DNA of 20,833 nucleotides from the NCBI GenBank assembly GCA_937915455.1, contig CALDNN010000131.1, positions 1 to 20,833 of the forward strand. The letters run 5' to 3'. Origin of the DNA: Pelethousia sp002409725 (lineage in GTDB: Bacteria > Bacillota > Clostridia > Christensenellales > CAG-138). A program made the position numbers and the translations under genes. Positions 1 to 7,026 of the stretch are shown here, piece by piece. The notes beneath the pieces were generated by a model. That model was not told the origin of the DNA, ran no database searches, and saw only the letters and a list, made by a program, of their open reading frames with translations. Position 1 is the stretch's first letter; the number at the start of each line of letters is the position of its first letter.

Positions 1-435
1 CAAACATGATATGTTAAACGTATTGAGTGGTTCATTAGGTTTTGGAATTAAATTGGTTGCACTTGAATAATAAGCTATGTCAGATATACAGCTTTCATAA
101 AACTGCATAAAAGAAGTGCTATACATAGTCCATATGCTCGAAAATGTTTCCTTATCCTTATTAAAAATAGTATAACTCGGATTAATCTCATCCCAATAGC
201 CTAAATTACCGTCAGTATCAATATTCATACGAAACTCTTGATACCGATTAACAATAGTGGTAAGCATATATATCTGCGCCGGGTATATTTTTTTATTCAT
301 ACTTTTTACTGCGGTTCGCACGCCGGTTATATTAATATTAGCGGTTAAGCTATAGGTGCAACGCAGCTCGTGCATATAATGAATATAATAATCTTTACGC
401 GCCCAATTATTTATATCAATCAAATTAAAGCTCAT
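1..435 (-). CDS. cat: Chloramphenicol acetyltransferase, type A (CatA family), N-terminal part cut by the window edge
   Basis: Reading the minus strand from the ATG at 435-433 gives 145 uninterrupted codons up to base 1. The protein begins MSFNLIDINNWARKDYYIHY and continues with CTYSLTANINITG, YPAQIYMLTTIVNRYQEFR, GYWDEINPSYTIFNKDKETFS and PNEPLNTFNIS. This is the order and spacing of the N-terminal two thirds of type A chloramphenicol acetyltransferases (about 210-220 residues), which are cytosolic trimers that transfer acetyl from acetyl-CoA to chloramphenicol. The catalytic histidine motif (HHAVCDG in the family) lies in the missing C-terminal third, so catalytic integrity cannot be judged. 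An in-frame ATG at 456 exists, but family alignment and the GGA at about 440 favour 435. The gene is AT-rich, unlike the operon further right, suggesting horizontal acquisition. Confidence 0.93.
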   Translation of the reverse strand, partial: MSFNLIDINNWARKDYYIHYMHELRCTYSLTANINITGVRTAVKSMNKKIYPAQIYMLTTIVNRYQEFRMNIDTDGNLGYWDEINPSYTIFNKDKETFSSIWTMYSTSFMQFYESCISDIAYYSSATNLIPKPNEPLNTFNISCL

Positions 436-511
436 GATAATTTTCCATAATCTCATTTGTTTTAACGTGCAAAAGCCTATGCCAAGCGCGATTTAGAATT
501 GCTGACGTCAT
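425..511 (-). CDS. Possible cat leader peptide, 28 codons, overlapping the cat start
   Basis: Inside the cat leader an ATG at 511-509 opens a 28-codon frame (starting MTSAILNRAW, ending MENYHEL). It stops at 427-425, eleven bases inside cat and in another frame. A strong AGAGGAG lies at 530-524, which is 12 bases before this ATG and only one base before a second ATG (522) that opens MYKR-stop. Inducible cat and erm genes of Gram-positives are commonly controlled by ribosome stalling in short leader frames, so a regulatory leader is plausible. The sequence matches no leader I know. A weak TACAT/ATGTA pairing could enclose the Shine-Dalgarno sequence. It may equally be a chance frame. Confidence 0.35.
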   Translation of the reverse strand: MTSAILNRAWHRLLHVKTNEIMENYHEL

Positions 512-543
512 CGTTTGTACATTCTCCTCTGTATGTATTGTAA

Positions 544-572
544 ATTATATCTCGTTGATTCGCAAAATACAA
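544..572 (-). promoter_or_regulatory. Promoter of the cat gene (sigma-A type)
   Basis: On the minus strand, TTGTAT at 572-567 and a perfect TATAAT at 549-544 are separated by 17 bases. Transcription should start near 537, giving a leader of about 100 bases before the cat ATG. The match is seen directly; promoter activity is inferred. Confidence 0.7.
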
Positions 573-594
573 GTTTAATGTGATTTGAAAACAC

Positions 595-783
595 ATGATG
601 TACCAGGCCATCCGGGTGGCCGGTACGCATGACGCCTATGGCGCCAGCATCATTTATCGGGCGATGGAGGATATGGGCATCCAACTGCACCCGCCTAAGG
701 CTACGGGCGGAGAAACCTACAAGGATGGTGATCTATGGCAAAAGTCCGCTGCCGCTTGTCAAGCCCGTGTTTTAAGCCATTGA
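595..783 (+). pseudogene. Unrecognised gene fragment (3' end), start-less
   Basis: A 62-codon plus-strand frame (from MMYQAIRVAG to ARVLSH-stop) is GC-rich and uses codons unlike the AT-rich DNA just to its left. An in-frame TGA at 586-588 sits directly upstream, and no Shine-Dalgarno sequence precedes the ATG pair at 595/598. The AT-rich cat segment ends within a few bases of it. The internal text (GTHDAYGASIIYRAMEDMG, then LHPPKATGGE) reads like real protein, so I take it as the C-terminal remnant of a larger gene cut when the cat segment arrived. I do not recognise the family. It could also be a short intact gene or a chance frame. Confidence 0.4.
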
Positions 784-986
784 AGAAATGAAAATGAACT
801 GGCCTTGTCTTCTTTCATCTCCTCGGCGGCGCCGATAACCTCATAATTATGATGCTAAAGCCCATGCAAAAACTTCGTTTTTATATTAATCTCGGACTAA
901 TAACATAAGCATCCTATTCCAATATTTTTAATAAATACGGATATACTAATGAGGTAATCTTAAAGCCTTAAAAAGGAGCTAACCAT
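784..986. other. Intergenic stretch before the dehydrogenase gene
   Basis: No frame or RNA gene is recognisable. The only clear signal is the AAAAAGGAGCT ribosome binding site at 969-979 for the next gene. A TATACT at about 942-947 could be a -10 element, but I find no convincing -35 partner. Confidence 0.4.
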
Positions 987-1847
987 ATGCAACAGCAACA
1001 CCATAATACGTTTCCTCCCCAGCATCAGAATCGCCAACCAGGCCGGGAGGCGGAAATGAAGCCCCTTCCGCAGTACGACAATCCTGCATATAGGGCCGCC
1101 GATAAGCTGTCAGGGAAAAAGGCCGTGATCACAGGCGGTGACAGCGGAATAGGCCGTGCTCTCGCAGTGACCTATGCAAAAGAAGGAGCAGACATCGCCA
1201 TTGTCCATCTTTGTGAAAATAGCGATGCACAACAGACCGTTCAGGCTGTTGAAAACCTTGGTAGAAAATGCATTGCAATTCAGTCTGATCTTCGCTTGCC
1301 AGAAAATGCAGCGCAAGCCGTGGCGCAAGCTATTGCACAGCTTGGGGGAATTGATATCCTGATCAACAACGCTGCTGTGCAATACCCACAAAATAGTATA
1401 TTGGATATCACAAAAGAACAACTTTTATCCACGTTTGAAAGCAATTTTTTCTCTTGCTTCTATATGACAAAAGCGACTTTGCCGCACCTATCTAAAGGCT
1501 GTGCTATTATTAACACCGCTTCTAGTACAGCCTTTGAGGGCAACCCAACATTGATCGATTATTCTGCCACTAAGGGCGCAATCGTCTCTTTTACACGTTC
1601 AATGGCCCTGTCGTTGATGGAAATGGGTATTCGTGTGAATGCTGTTGCACCCGGTCCTGTCTGGACACCGCTCATTGTTTCAAGCTTCTCACCGGAAGAG
1701 GTAAAAACCTTTGGTTCCACCAGTCCTATGCAAAGGGCCGCGCAGCCATATGAATTGGCCCCTGTTTATGTCTTTCTGGCTTGCGAAGATGCTTCTAATA
1801 TATCAGGACAGGTTTTTCATGTGAATAGCGGCACAATTATTAACTAA
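987..1847 (+). CDS. SDR-family oxidoreductase (YhxC/YdaD general-stress-protein-39-like)
   Basis: The 286-residue product is a classical short-chain dehydrogenase with the extended N-terminus typical of the YhxC/YdaD/YghA subgroup. Residues 1-40 are rich in Gln, His and Pro and precede the Rossmann fold. TGGDSGIG (about 49-56) is the NAD(P)-binding TGxxxGIG motif and NNAA (127-130) follows. The catalytic set is Ser179, Tyr192 and Lys196 (YSATK), with the late PG motif at 222-224. It should be a cytosolic NAD(P)-dependent oxidoreductase; the substrate is unknown. In Bacillus, relatives belong to the general stress response. AAGGAGCT lies 7 bases before the ATG. The gene stands alone, with the next same-strand gene 101 bases away. 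Confidence 0.88.
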   Translation: MQQQHHNTFPPQHQNRQPGREAEMKPLPQYDNPAYRAADKLSGKKAVITGGDSGIGRALAVTYAKEGADIAIVHLCENSDAQQTVQAVENLGRKCIAIQSDLRLPENAAQAVAQAIAQLGGIDILINNAAVQYPQNSILDITKEQLLSTFESNFFSCFYMTKATLPHLSKGCAIINTASSTAFEGNPTLIDYSATKGAIVSFTRSMALSLMEMGIRVNAVAPGPVWTPLIVSSFSPEEVKTFGSTSPMQRAAQPYELAPVYVFLACEDASNISGQVFHVNSGTIIN

Positions 1848-1948
1848 CCTGCACTTCTCTTTGGAAAACTAAAGGGATGATGACATGCTTAGAATATATG
1901 CGGTTAATATTAATTTAAGACATTAATCGCGGGGGTGTATCGGTTCGT

Positions 1949-2494
1949 ATGATATTCTGGATCATTTATGCCGTGTTTTTATTGACTCAGGGCTTCATTG
2001 CATACCATTTTATACGTACGAATAATATACTTTATTTGAAATCCATACTGGTTTCTAATGCTTTATTCGCGCTATATGTAATAGCGGAGGCTATCTTTCA
2101 AATTAACGTACCGTATTTGCTAAGAATTTTGGTTATCGTTATATTATTTATTCATAGCTATTATGGGTATTTTAAAGACCGCTTTACACGTTCAAAGGTC
2201 TTTGATCGTTATCTCCATGTTTTTGGTACAACAGTTTTCACTCTTTTTCTTTATAATATCCTAAACCTTTTAGTTAAACCATCTATTTATCCAAAGGTTT
2301 TTGAAGCTGTGTTTGTGTTTACCTTTGGGATAACTGTTGGCACATTGTTCGAGATCTTTGAGTTTTCTGGCGATCAAACCATGCACGAGCCTGTGAAAAT
2401 GCAAAAAGGCTTAAAGGACACGAATGTTGATTTAATCTGCGATTTGTTCGGAAGTCTGATAGCTGCAATTATCGCTTATTTATTTATATTATAA
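1949..2494 (+). CDS. Integral membrane protein, DUF2238/YjdF-like
   Basis: The 181-residue protein consists mostly of hydrophobic segments (about 3-20, 28-48, 57-75, 90-106, 115-133 and 162-180), so five or six membrane spans. FDRYLHVFG (about 84-92), the acidic pair in GTLFEIFEF and the C-terminal GLKDTNVDLICDLFGSLIAA resemble the D-R-x-x-H, E-x-x-E and D-T-x-x-D-x-x-x-D motifs of the DUF2238 (YjdF-like) family. The function of that family is not established. A GGGGGTG sequence about 11 bases upstream may serve as the ribosome binding site. The gene is AT-rich and faces the end of ligD convergently, with 130 bases between them. Confidence 0.65.
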   Translation: MIFWIIYAVFLLTQGFIAYHFIRTNNILYLKSILVSNALFALYVIAEAIFQINVPYLLRILVIVILFIHSYYGYFKDRFTRSKVFDRYLHVFGTTVFTLFLYNILNLLVKPSIYPKVFEAVFVFTFGITVGTLFEIFEFSGDQTMHEPVKMQKGLKDTNVDLICDLFGSLIAAIIAYLFIL

Positions 2495-2624
2495 TCTTCC
2501 ATCGGCCCGCTCGGTCATCTTCCCCGAGTTAACATGGACACTTTATTTGCCATAATGAAGGGGATAACGAGGAAAAAGCTGCTATAATTCCTCTAAGGCA
2601 TTAAGACTATTTCATCCGACAGGT

Positions 2625-5069
2625 TTATTTCAGGAACTGATCATGCAGGAAAAAATCTTTCCAAGGATCGTCTCTGCCGATTCGCACAAGCGCATCCGCC
2701 ATACTGATACCATTAGGGGTGACTGTGTCCAACTCATCCCACGTGATCGGCATGGAGACTCGGGCGCCTTCTCTCGCCCTTATGGAGTAGGGAGCAACGC
2801 TTGTGGCCCCTCTGCCATTTCGAATCCAGTCGATGAATATTTTATTTGCCCGCTTGGCTTTTCTCACATTGCTTGTGTAACGATTGGGCCACTTCTGCTC
2901 CATAACCTCGGCAACGCGCCTTGCAAAATCATGAAATACGTCCCAGGAGACAGCGGGCTTTAGCGGTACAACCACGTGATATCCTTTGCCTCCGCTCGTC
3001 TTGAGATAGGAAGTGAGGGAAAGCTCGGCAAGGATATTTTTCATGTCACGTACGCCCAGGCGCACCGAGGCAAGGTCCATTCCCTCATCCGGGTCCAGAT
3101 CAAATACCATGATATCCGGTTTCTCAAGCGCTTCGACTCGGCTCCCCCAGGCATGGAATTCCAGAGTTCCCATCTGCGCTTCGGATATAAGCCCGGACAC
3201 GTTCTCAATATAGAAATACTCTTCCGTCTCCCCATCGCTATTTGTCACAGGGATGGTAACGACGCCTTTGCTCCCTAGCCCCGGATGCTTCTTGTAGAAG
3301 CACGACTGGGATATACCCTTGGGGCAGCGCACAATGCTTAAAATCCTATGTGTTACATAGGGCAGCATACGCTCCGATACCTGTGCATAATATCGGATTA
3401 CATCCGATTTGGTGATTGCTGGATCGCCGTCAAATATCACCTTGTCCGGGCTCGTGATCTTGATTCCCTCGATAATTATGCTGTTGCCGTTTGCTTCCAT
3501 TGTTCTCTCCAATTCTTCGGTGAACTCCTCGGGCCCTGTCTCGCCCTTCACCTTTTCCTTTTTTACATCTAAAGGGTCCTTATCCGCCCGCAAGCCCTTG
3601 AAGCTTGCCTGCCGCAGCAGATTGTCCTTGGTCCATTCAGCAAATTCGATTTCCGCTACCAGCGCAGGATCAAGCCAGGTGATTGTTTCATAGGGCCTGG
3701 GTTCCGGCACAATTGTGAAGGGGGGCTCCGTCCTTTTCAGGCTCTCAAATTTTGCCTCAAGCTCCTGCATATCAGACTGGCGCAGGCCAGTTCCGGCCCG
3801 TCCGGCATAGATCAACGCCCCGCCTTCATAGAAGCCAAGGAGAAGCGAGCTTACCCCCTGCGTCCGTTTATTGGAAAGCGTATATCCTCCGATTATGAAT
3901 TCCTGCCGTTTCCTGCATTTTAGCTTGATCCAATCTCCGTTTCTTGTTCCACTGTAAATAGAATCGGCTCTTTTGCCTATTATCCCTTCCAAATTCATTT
4001 GGCAGGCAGCAAGGAGGCTCTCCTGCCCATCCCCTCTGATATACCCGCTATAGCGCAGATTTGGGGGAGCATCCTTCATAAGCAATTCCAGCATTTCTTT
4101 TCGCTGCAGCAGGCGTTGTTCCCGCAGGTCCGTGCCATCCAGCGACAGGAGATCAAAGATCATATAGGAGAGGTTTTTAGATTGGGGATTTCGCATATGG
4201 TTTTGCAACGCATGAAAATCCGTCTTCCCTGCGGCATCCGTGATCACCATTTCCCCATCCAAAACCATTGCCCGGCCTGCGCTCCAATCCTGCAGGGAAA
4301 AAGCAACTTCCTCAAACCGTTGTTTATAATCGTTGCCGTTGCGGGTAATGAGCCGAACGCTATTGTTTTCTATATAGGCTAGAATCCGATATCCGTCGTA
4401 TTTGATCTCATAAAGCCAATCCTCCCCTTCGGGAACCGTATCTACCAGCTTGGCAAGCTGTACATCGGTTTGGGTGAAGGGATTTTTTATGATTTTCTCG
4501 TTTTCTCCCGCTTCAATTTCCGCCATGGCACGCCCTGTTCGGATGCTGGTGGTAAATTCGCCAATCCCGTCTTCGGTTCTCGCATACCCATCTTTTTCTT
4601 TGAGCAAAAGCCAGTTATCCTTTGTCTCTCCCTCCCATGCTTTCATTCGCACCAATGCCCACTTGCCTTTGAGTCTTCTTCCCTTTAGGATGAATTTGAG
4701 GGAACCCGTGTTAAGGCCTTGCCGAACATCCCCCTGGGGCTCCCAGTATCCCTCATCCCAGAGCATTACGGTGCCGCCGCCATACTCCCCTTTCGGAATC
4801 ATCCCCTCGAAGTTCCTATATTCCAGAGGATGCGGCTCCACCTGTATGGCGAGCCGTTTATCGCGTGTGTTATAAGAAGGGCCTCTAGGCACCGCCCAGC
4901 TCAAAAGAGCGCCATCCCATTCCAAACGAAAATCGTAATGATCCCTGCGGGCTATATGATGCTGAACCACAAACCTAAGCCCCTCTTCAGGCTCCACAGG
5001 CATTCCTTGTGGTTCAGGGGTTTTTGCAAAATTCCTTTTTTGGTTATATTCTGCAAGCTTAGCCGTCAT
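2625..5069 (-). CDS. ligD: ATP-dependent DNA ligase LigD (phosphoesterase-ligase-polymerase)
   Basis: The 814-residue product is a three-domain NHEJ ligase. The phosphoesterase domain (about 25-160) shows His38, His44, Asp46 and Arg48 in HHIARRDHYDFRLE plus His80. The ligase domain (about 200-500) has the adenylation motif EIKYDGYR with Lys223, the LDGEMV motif, EGIIGKR and WIKLK. The polymerase/primase domain (about 535-814) carries the metal-binding DLDPD (657-661), SGGKGYHVVVPL and the late RNGRGATSVAPYSIRAREGA motif. All key residues I can check are present, so the protein should process, fill and seal double-strand breaks with Ku. PE-Lig-Pol is the Pseudomonas order, unlike Mycobacterium (Pol-PE-Lig) or Bacillus (no PE). 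Its ATG shares one base with the ku stop codon, so translation is probably coupled. Confidence 0.96.
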   Translation of the reverse strand: MTAKLAEYNQKRNFAKTPEPQGMPVEPEEGLRFVVQHHIARRDHYDFRLEWDGALLSWAVPRGPSYNTRDKRLAIQVEPHPLEYRNFEGMIPKGEYGGGTVMLWDEGYWEPQGDVRQGLNTGSLKFILKGRRLKGKWALVRMKAWEGETKDNWLLLKEKDGYARTEDGIGEFTTSIRTGRAMAEIEAGENEKIIKNPFTQTDVQLAKLVDTVPEGEDWLYEIKYDGYRILAYIENNSVRLITRNGNDYKQRFEEVAFSLQDWSAGRAMVLDGEMVITDAAGKTDFHALQNHMRNPQSKNLSYMIFDLLSLDGTDLREQRLLQRKEMLELLMKDAPPNLRYSGYIRGDGQESLLAACQMNLEGIIGKRADSIYSGTRNGDWIKLKCRKRQEFIIGGYTLSNKRTQGVSSLLLGFYEGGALIYAGRAGTGLRQSDMQELEAKFESLKRTEPPFTIVPEPRPYETITWLDPALVAEIEFAEWTKDNLLRQASFKGLRADKDPLDVKKEKVKGETGPEEFTEELERTMEANGNSIIIEGIKITSPDKVIFDGDPAITKSDVIRYYAQVSERMLPYVTHRILSIVRCPKGISQSCFYKKHPGLGSKGVVTIPVTNSDGETEEYFYIENVSGLISEAQMGTLEFHAWGSRVEALEKPDIMVFDLDPDEGMDLASVRLGVRDMKNILAELSLTSYLKTSGGKGYHVVVPLKPAVSWDVFHDFARRVAEVMEQKWPNRYTSNVRKAKRANKIFIDWIRNGRGATSVAPYSIRAREGARVSMPITWDELDTVTPNGISMADALVRIGRDDPWKDFFLHDQFLK

Positions 5070-5842
5070 TATGCCAGCGCCTTCTCTTTTTTAGCCCTTT
5101 CGACGCTGGCTTTAAGAGCCTCCATAAGATCAATGACTTTGCCCGGCTTCTCGGACTCCGGCGAAACAATCTCCTGGCCCGAGAGCTTGGTTTCGATGAG
5201 CGCGCGAAGCTTCGTCTGATATTCGTCCTTGTATTGCGCGGGATCAAATGGCGTGTCCATAGAATTGATCAATGTCTTTGCCATTTTCAATTCCGGTTCG
5301 GAAACTTCGGGCTTCGAATATGGCTTTTGAAGCTCCTTGATATCATCGGCATAAAACATTGTAGAAATCAGCATTCCGTCTTCCCGCGGAATGATCGCCA
5401 TCAGCGTATCTTTCGTTCCCATAACGGCCTTGCCTATGGCTATTTTCTGTTCGGCCATCAGCGCAGCACGAAGCAGCTCAAAGGCCTTTTCTCCACCCGC
5501 CTCAGGCAAGGCCTGATAGGTCTTGTCATAATAGACGGGAGATATCTGATTAAGCTGGGCAAAGTGCAGGATCTGGATGGATTTCTCCTTTTCCGTCTTA
5601 ATTTTCTCGATTTCTTCATCCGTGATGACAATATACTTTTCCTTGTCATACTCAAAGCCCTTTACAATGTCTTGCGCCGAAATCTCCTTGCCGCAATGGG
5701 CGCAGGTCTTTTTGTAGCGGATTCGGCTATCGTCTTCCTTATGCAACTGATTAAAATGGATGTCGTTATCCTGCGTGGCAGTGATCATCGCGATGGGGAT
5801 CGCAACCATGCCAAACGTTATGACCGATTTGCGAGATACCAT
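5069..5842 (-). CDS. ku: Non-homologous end-joining protein Ku
   Basis: The 257-residue protein starts MVSRKSVITFGMVAIPIAM and continues through the Ku core: FNQLHKEDDSRIRYKKTCAHCGKE (given in part; Cys47 and Cys50), DIVKGFEYDKEKYIVITD, a long helical arm, and a Lys-rich C-terminus (ASVERAKKEKALA). Bacterial Ku is a homodimeric ring that threads DNA ends and recruits LigD, which follows directly. The open frame extends 15 codons further upstream, but GGAGGTG at 5857-5851, eight bases before the ATG at 5842, fixes this start, and it matches the family N-terminus. In Bacillus the ku-ligD pair is expressed in the forespore under sigma-G; I do not see a convincing sigma-G promoter here. Confidence 0.96.
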   Translation of the reverse strand: MVSRKSVITFGMVAIPIAMITATQDNDIHFNQLHKEDDSRIRYKKTCAHCGKEISAQDIVKGFEYDKEKYIVITDEEIEKIKTEKEKSIQILHFAQLNQISPVYYDKTYQALPEAGGEKAFELLRAALMAEQKIAIGKAVMGTKDTLMAIIPREDGMLISTMFYADDIKELQKPYSKPEVSEPELKMAKTLINSMDTPFDPAQYKDEYQTKLRALIETKLSGQEIVSPESEKPGKVIDLMEALKASVERAKKEKALA

Positions 5843-6235
5843 AATAGAAACACCTCCGATTCTAGTGTTCCCCATTGCATGGGGCATATCCAGTATTAGC
5901 TATTGCCTAAGTGTTGCCTTAGCGGTAGATTGTGCGGTTGCTCTGATCTGTTTAGCTTTTGTAAATCCATCACTTATCACACTCCAACCCTGTCTTGAGG
6001 TGCCTCAAGCCTTATTTGTTATTGCCGCAGATTTGGTGCTGTCAAAACAGGCATCGGTGATTTAACGCTTACGCCGCAAGGCAAAGCTTAAGGGCTTACT
6101 GCCTGCGATTCACAGTCTGCAAGCCCTCCCGGCTGCTTAATTATATTGCTTGCCTAACTTTTGGGGCGACTTCATCCAGTGCTTTAGAGCCTTAAAGTAT
6201 ACGTAAAAAGACCAAGTTTGGGGGCCGAAAATATC
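5843..6235. other. Divergent intergenic region between ku and the fatty-acid operon
   Basis: No gene is recognisable; the open frames are unsupported. It contains several inverted repeats: CCCCAT-TGC-ATGGGG (5870-5884), in the likely ku leader; CTAAG-TGTTGC-CTTAG (about 5908-5923); CTTGAGG-TG-CCTCAAG (5994-6009); and GGGCTT/AAGCCC around 6089-6125. None has a U-run good enough to call a terminator. The ku promoter must lie here, but I cannot place it with confidence. Confidence 0.5.
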
Positions 6236-6263
6236 TTGACAACAGATAAAATGACGGTATAAT
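6236..6263 (+). promoter_or_regulatory. Promoter of the fatty-acid synthesis operon
   Basis: A perfect TTGACA (6236-6241) and a perfect TATAAT (6258-6263) are separated by 16 bases. The predicted start is near 6270, about 70 bases before acpP. The last two bases of the -10 element belong to the long inverted repeat that follows, so a protein bound there would block RNA polymerase. Confidence 0.88.
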
Positions 6264-6313
6264 TAGTTCTATAAATTTAATTAAAATACTTTAATTAAAT
6301 TTATAGAACTAAT
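6262..6313. promoter_or_regulatory. Perfect 24-bp-arm inverted repeat over the promoter start: probable operator
   Basis: Bases 6262-6285 and 6290-6313 are exact reverse complements around the 4-base centre ATAC. Each arm also contains the self-complementary 10-mer TTTAATTAAA (6276-6285 and 6290-6299, centres 14 bases apart) and TAAATTTA. It begins inside the -10 box and covers the predicted start. The operon ends with a MarR-family regulator of FabT type, a dimeric family that binds palindromes at fab promoters, so this is the likely binding site (inference). The sequence is unlike the known streptococcal FabT palindrome. As RNA, bases from about 6270 onward would fold into a 15-bp stem at the extreme 5' end, which could instead stabilise the message. 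Confidence 0.75.
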
Positions 6314-6342
6314 ATATTAAAGATTAGGAGAGCTGGATTTAT

Positions 6343-6567
6343 ATGTTTGAGAAAGTACGTAATATTGTTGTGGATACGCTGGGCTGTGATATGGAGAGCG
6401 TGACCATGGATGCACGTATCTCGGAGGATTTGGGCGCTGATAGCTTGGATGCCGTCGAGCTAAATCTGGCGCTTGAAGAAGCGCTGGGCGCCGGGGTTGC
6501 GGATGACGAGCTTGTGAACATGAAAACCGTGGGCGACATCGTAAAGTATCTGGAGGCGCACGCCTAA
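6343..6567 (+). CDS. acpP: Acyl carrier protein
   Basis: The 74-residue acidic protein has the ACP signature LGADSLDAVEL, in which Ser34 receives 4'-phosphopantetheine, and the usual four-helix length. It carries growing acyl chains between all enzymes encoded downstream. As the first gene of the operon it lies directly behind the promoter and inverted repeat. An AGGAG sits 12 bases before the ATG, rather distant. The helix II/III segment (LALEEALGAGVADDELVNMKTV) is slightly diverged from the common IPDEEAEK form, but nothing essential is missing. Confidence 0.95.
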   Translation: MFEKVRNIVVDTLGCDMESVTMDARISEDLGADSLDAVELNLALEEALGAGVADDELVNMKTVGDIVKYLEAHA

Positions 6568-6600
6568 TTGGAAGAAACACAACGAAAGGAAGTTTCCGGC

Positions 6601-7023
6601 ATGACGCAACAAGAATTGTTCGGCTTGATGGAAAGATTTGAGGCGGGTAATTTTACCCGCCTGCAATATGAAGAAAACGGAACGCGCATTGTACTGGAGA
6701 AAGAAGCGTTCCACGCTATGCCGCTACAAACCTCTTCTGCCGCGGTCGTGCCACAGATGAAGAAAACGCAAGCGGCACAAGAAGAATGCTGCATAAAAAC
6801 GCCGCTGGTCGGCACTTTTCATGCCGCTCCGGAGCGGGGGAAGCCAGCCTTTGTCAAGGAGGGGGATGCGGTCAAGAAAGGGCAGACCGTGTGCATTATA
6901 GAAGCGATGAAGATGATCAATGAGGTTCCCGCGCCCTGTGACTGTATCATAGAAAAAGTGTTGGCTCACGATGGTGCTCTGGCCGGATATGATGAGCCGT
7001 TGTTTCTGATTCGGGAGCTGTAA
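6601..7023 (+). CDS. accB: Biotin carboxyl carrier protein of acetyl-CoA carboxylase
   Basis: The 140-residue product is the biotinylated subunit of acetyl-CoA carboxylase. The N-terminal part (MTQQELFGLMERFEAG) is the usual BCCP helix, followed by a short linker and a C-terminal biotinyl domain with CIIEAMKMINEV, where Lys104 is biotinylated. The frame is open from a TTG at 6568, but AAAGGAAG about ten bases before the ATG at 6601 and the family N-terminus support 6601. The linker (about 40-65) is short and carries a Cys-Cys pair at 63-64 rather than the long Pro/Ala linker of many homologues. accC follows after three bases. Confidence 0.93.
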   Translation: MTQQELFGLMERFEAGNFTRLQYEENGTRIVLEKEAFHAMPLQTSSAAVVPQMKKTQAAQEECCIKTPLVGTFHAAPERGKPAFVKEGDAVKKGQTVCIIEAMKMINEVPAPCDCIIEKVLAHDGALAGYDEPLFLIREL

Positions 7024-7026
7024 ACC

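Noticed and set aside
2510..2528. CTCGG/CCGAG hairpin between the DUF2238-like gene and ligD as a terminator
   Set aside because: Only five base pairs and no T-run on either side.
5843..5887. Longer ku start (15 extra residues)
   Set aside because: GGAGGTG lies between the two starts, and the family N-terminus begins at 5842.
5234..5899. Plus-strand frame of 221 codons opposite ku
   Set aside because: Antisense to ku, no translation start signal and no family resemblance.
5994..6009. CTTGAGG-TG-CCTCAAG as a terminator
   Set aside because: Loop too short for the full stem and no U-run follows; kept only as a possible operator.
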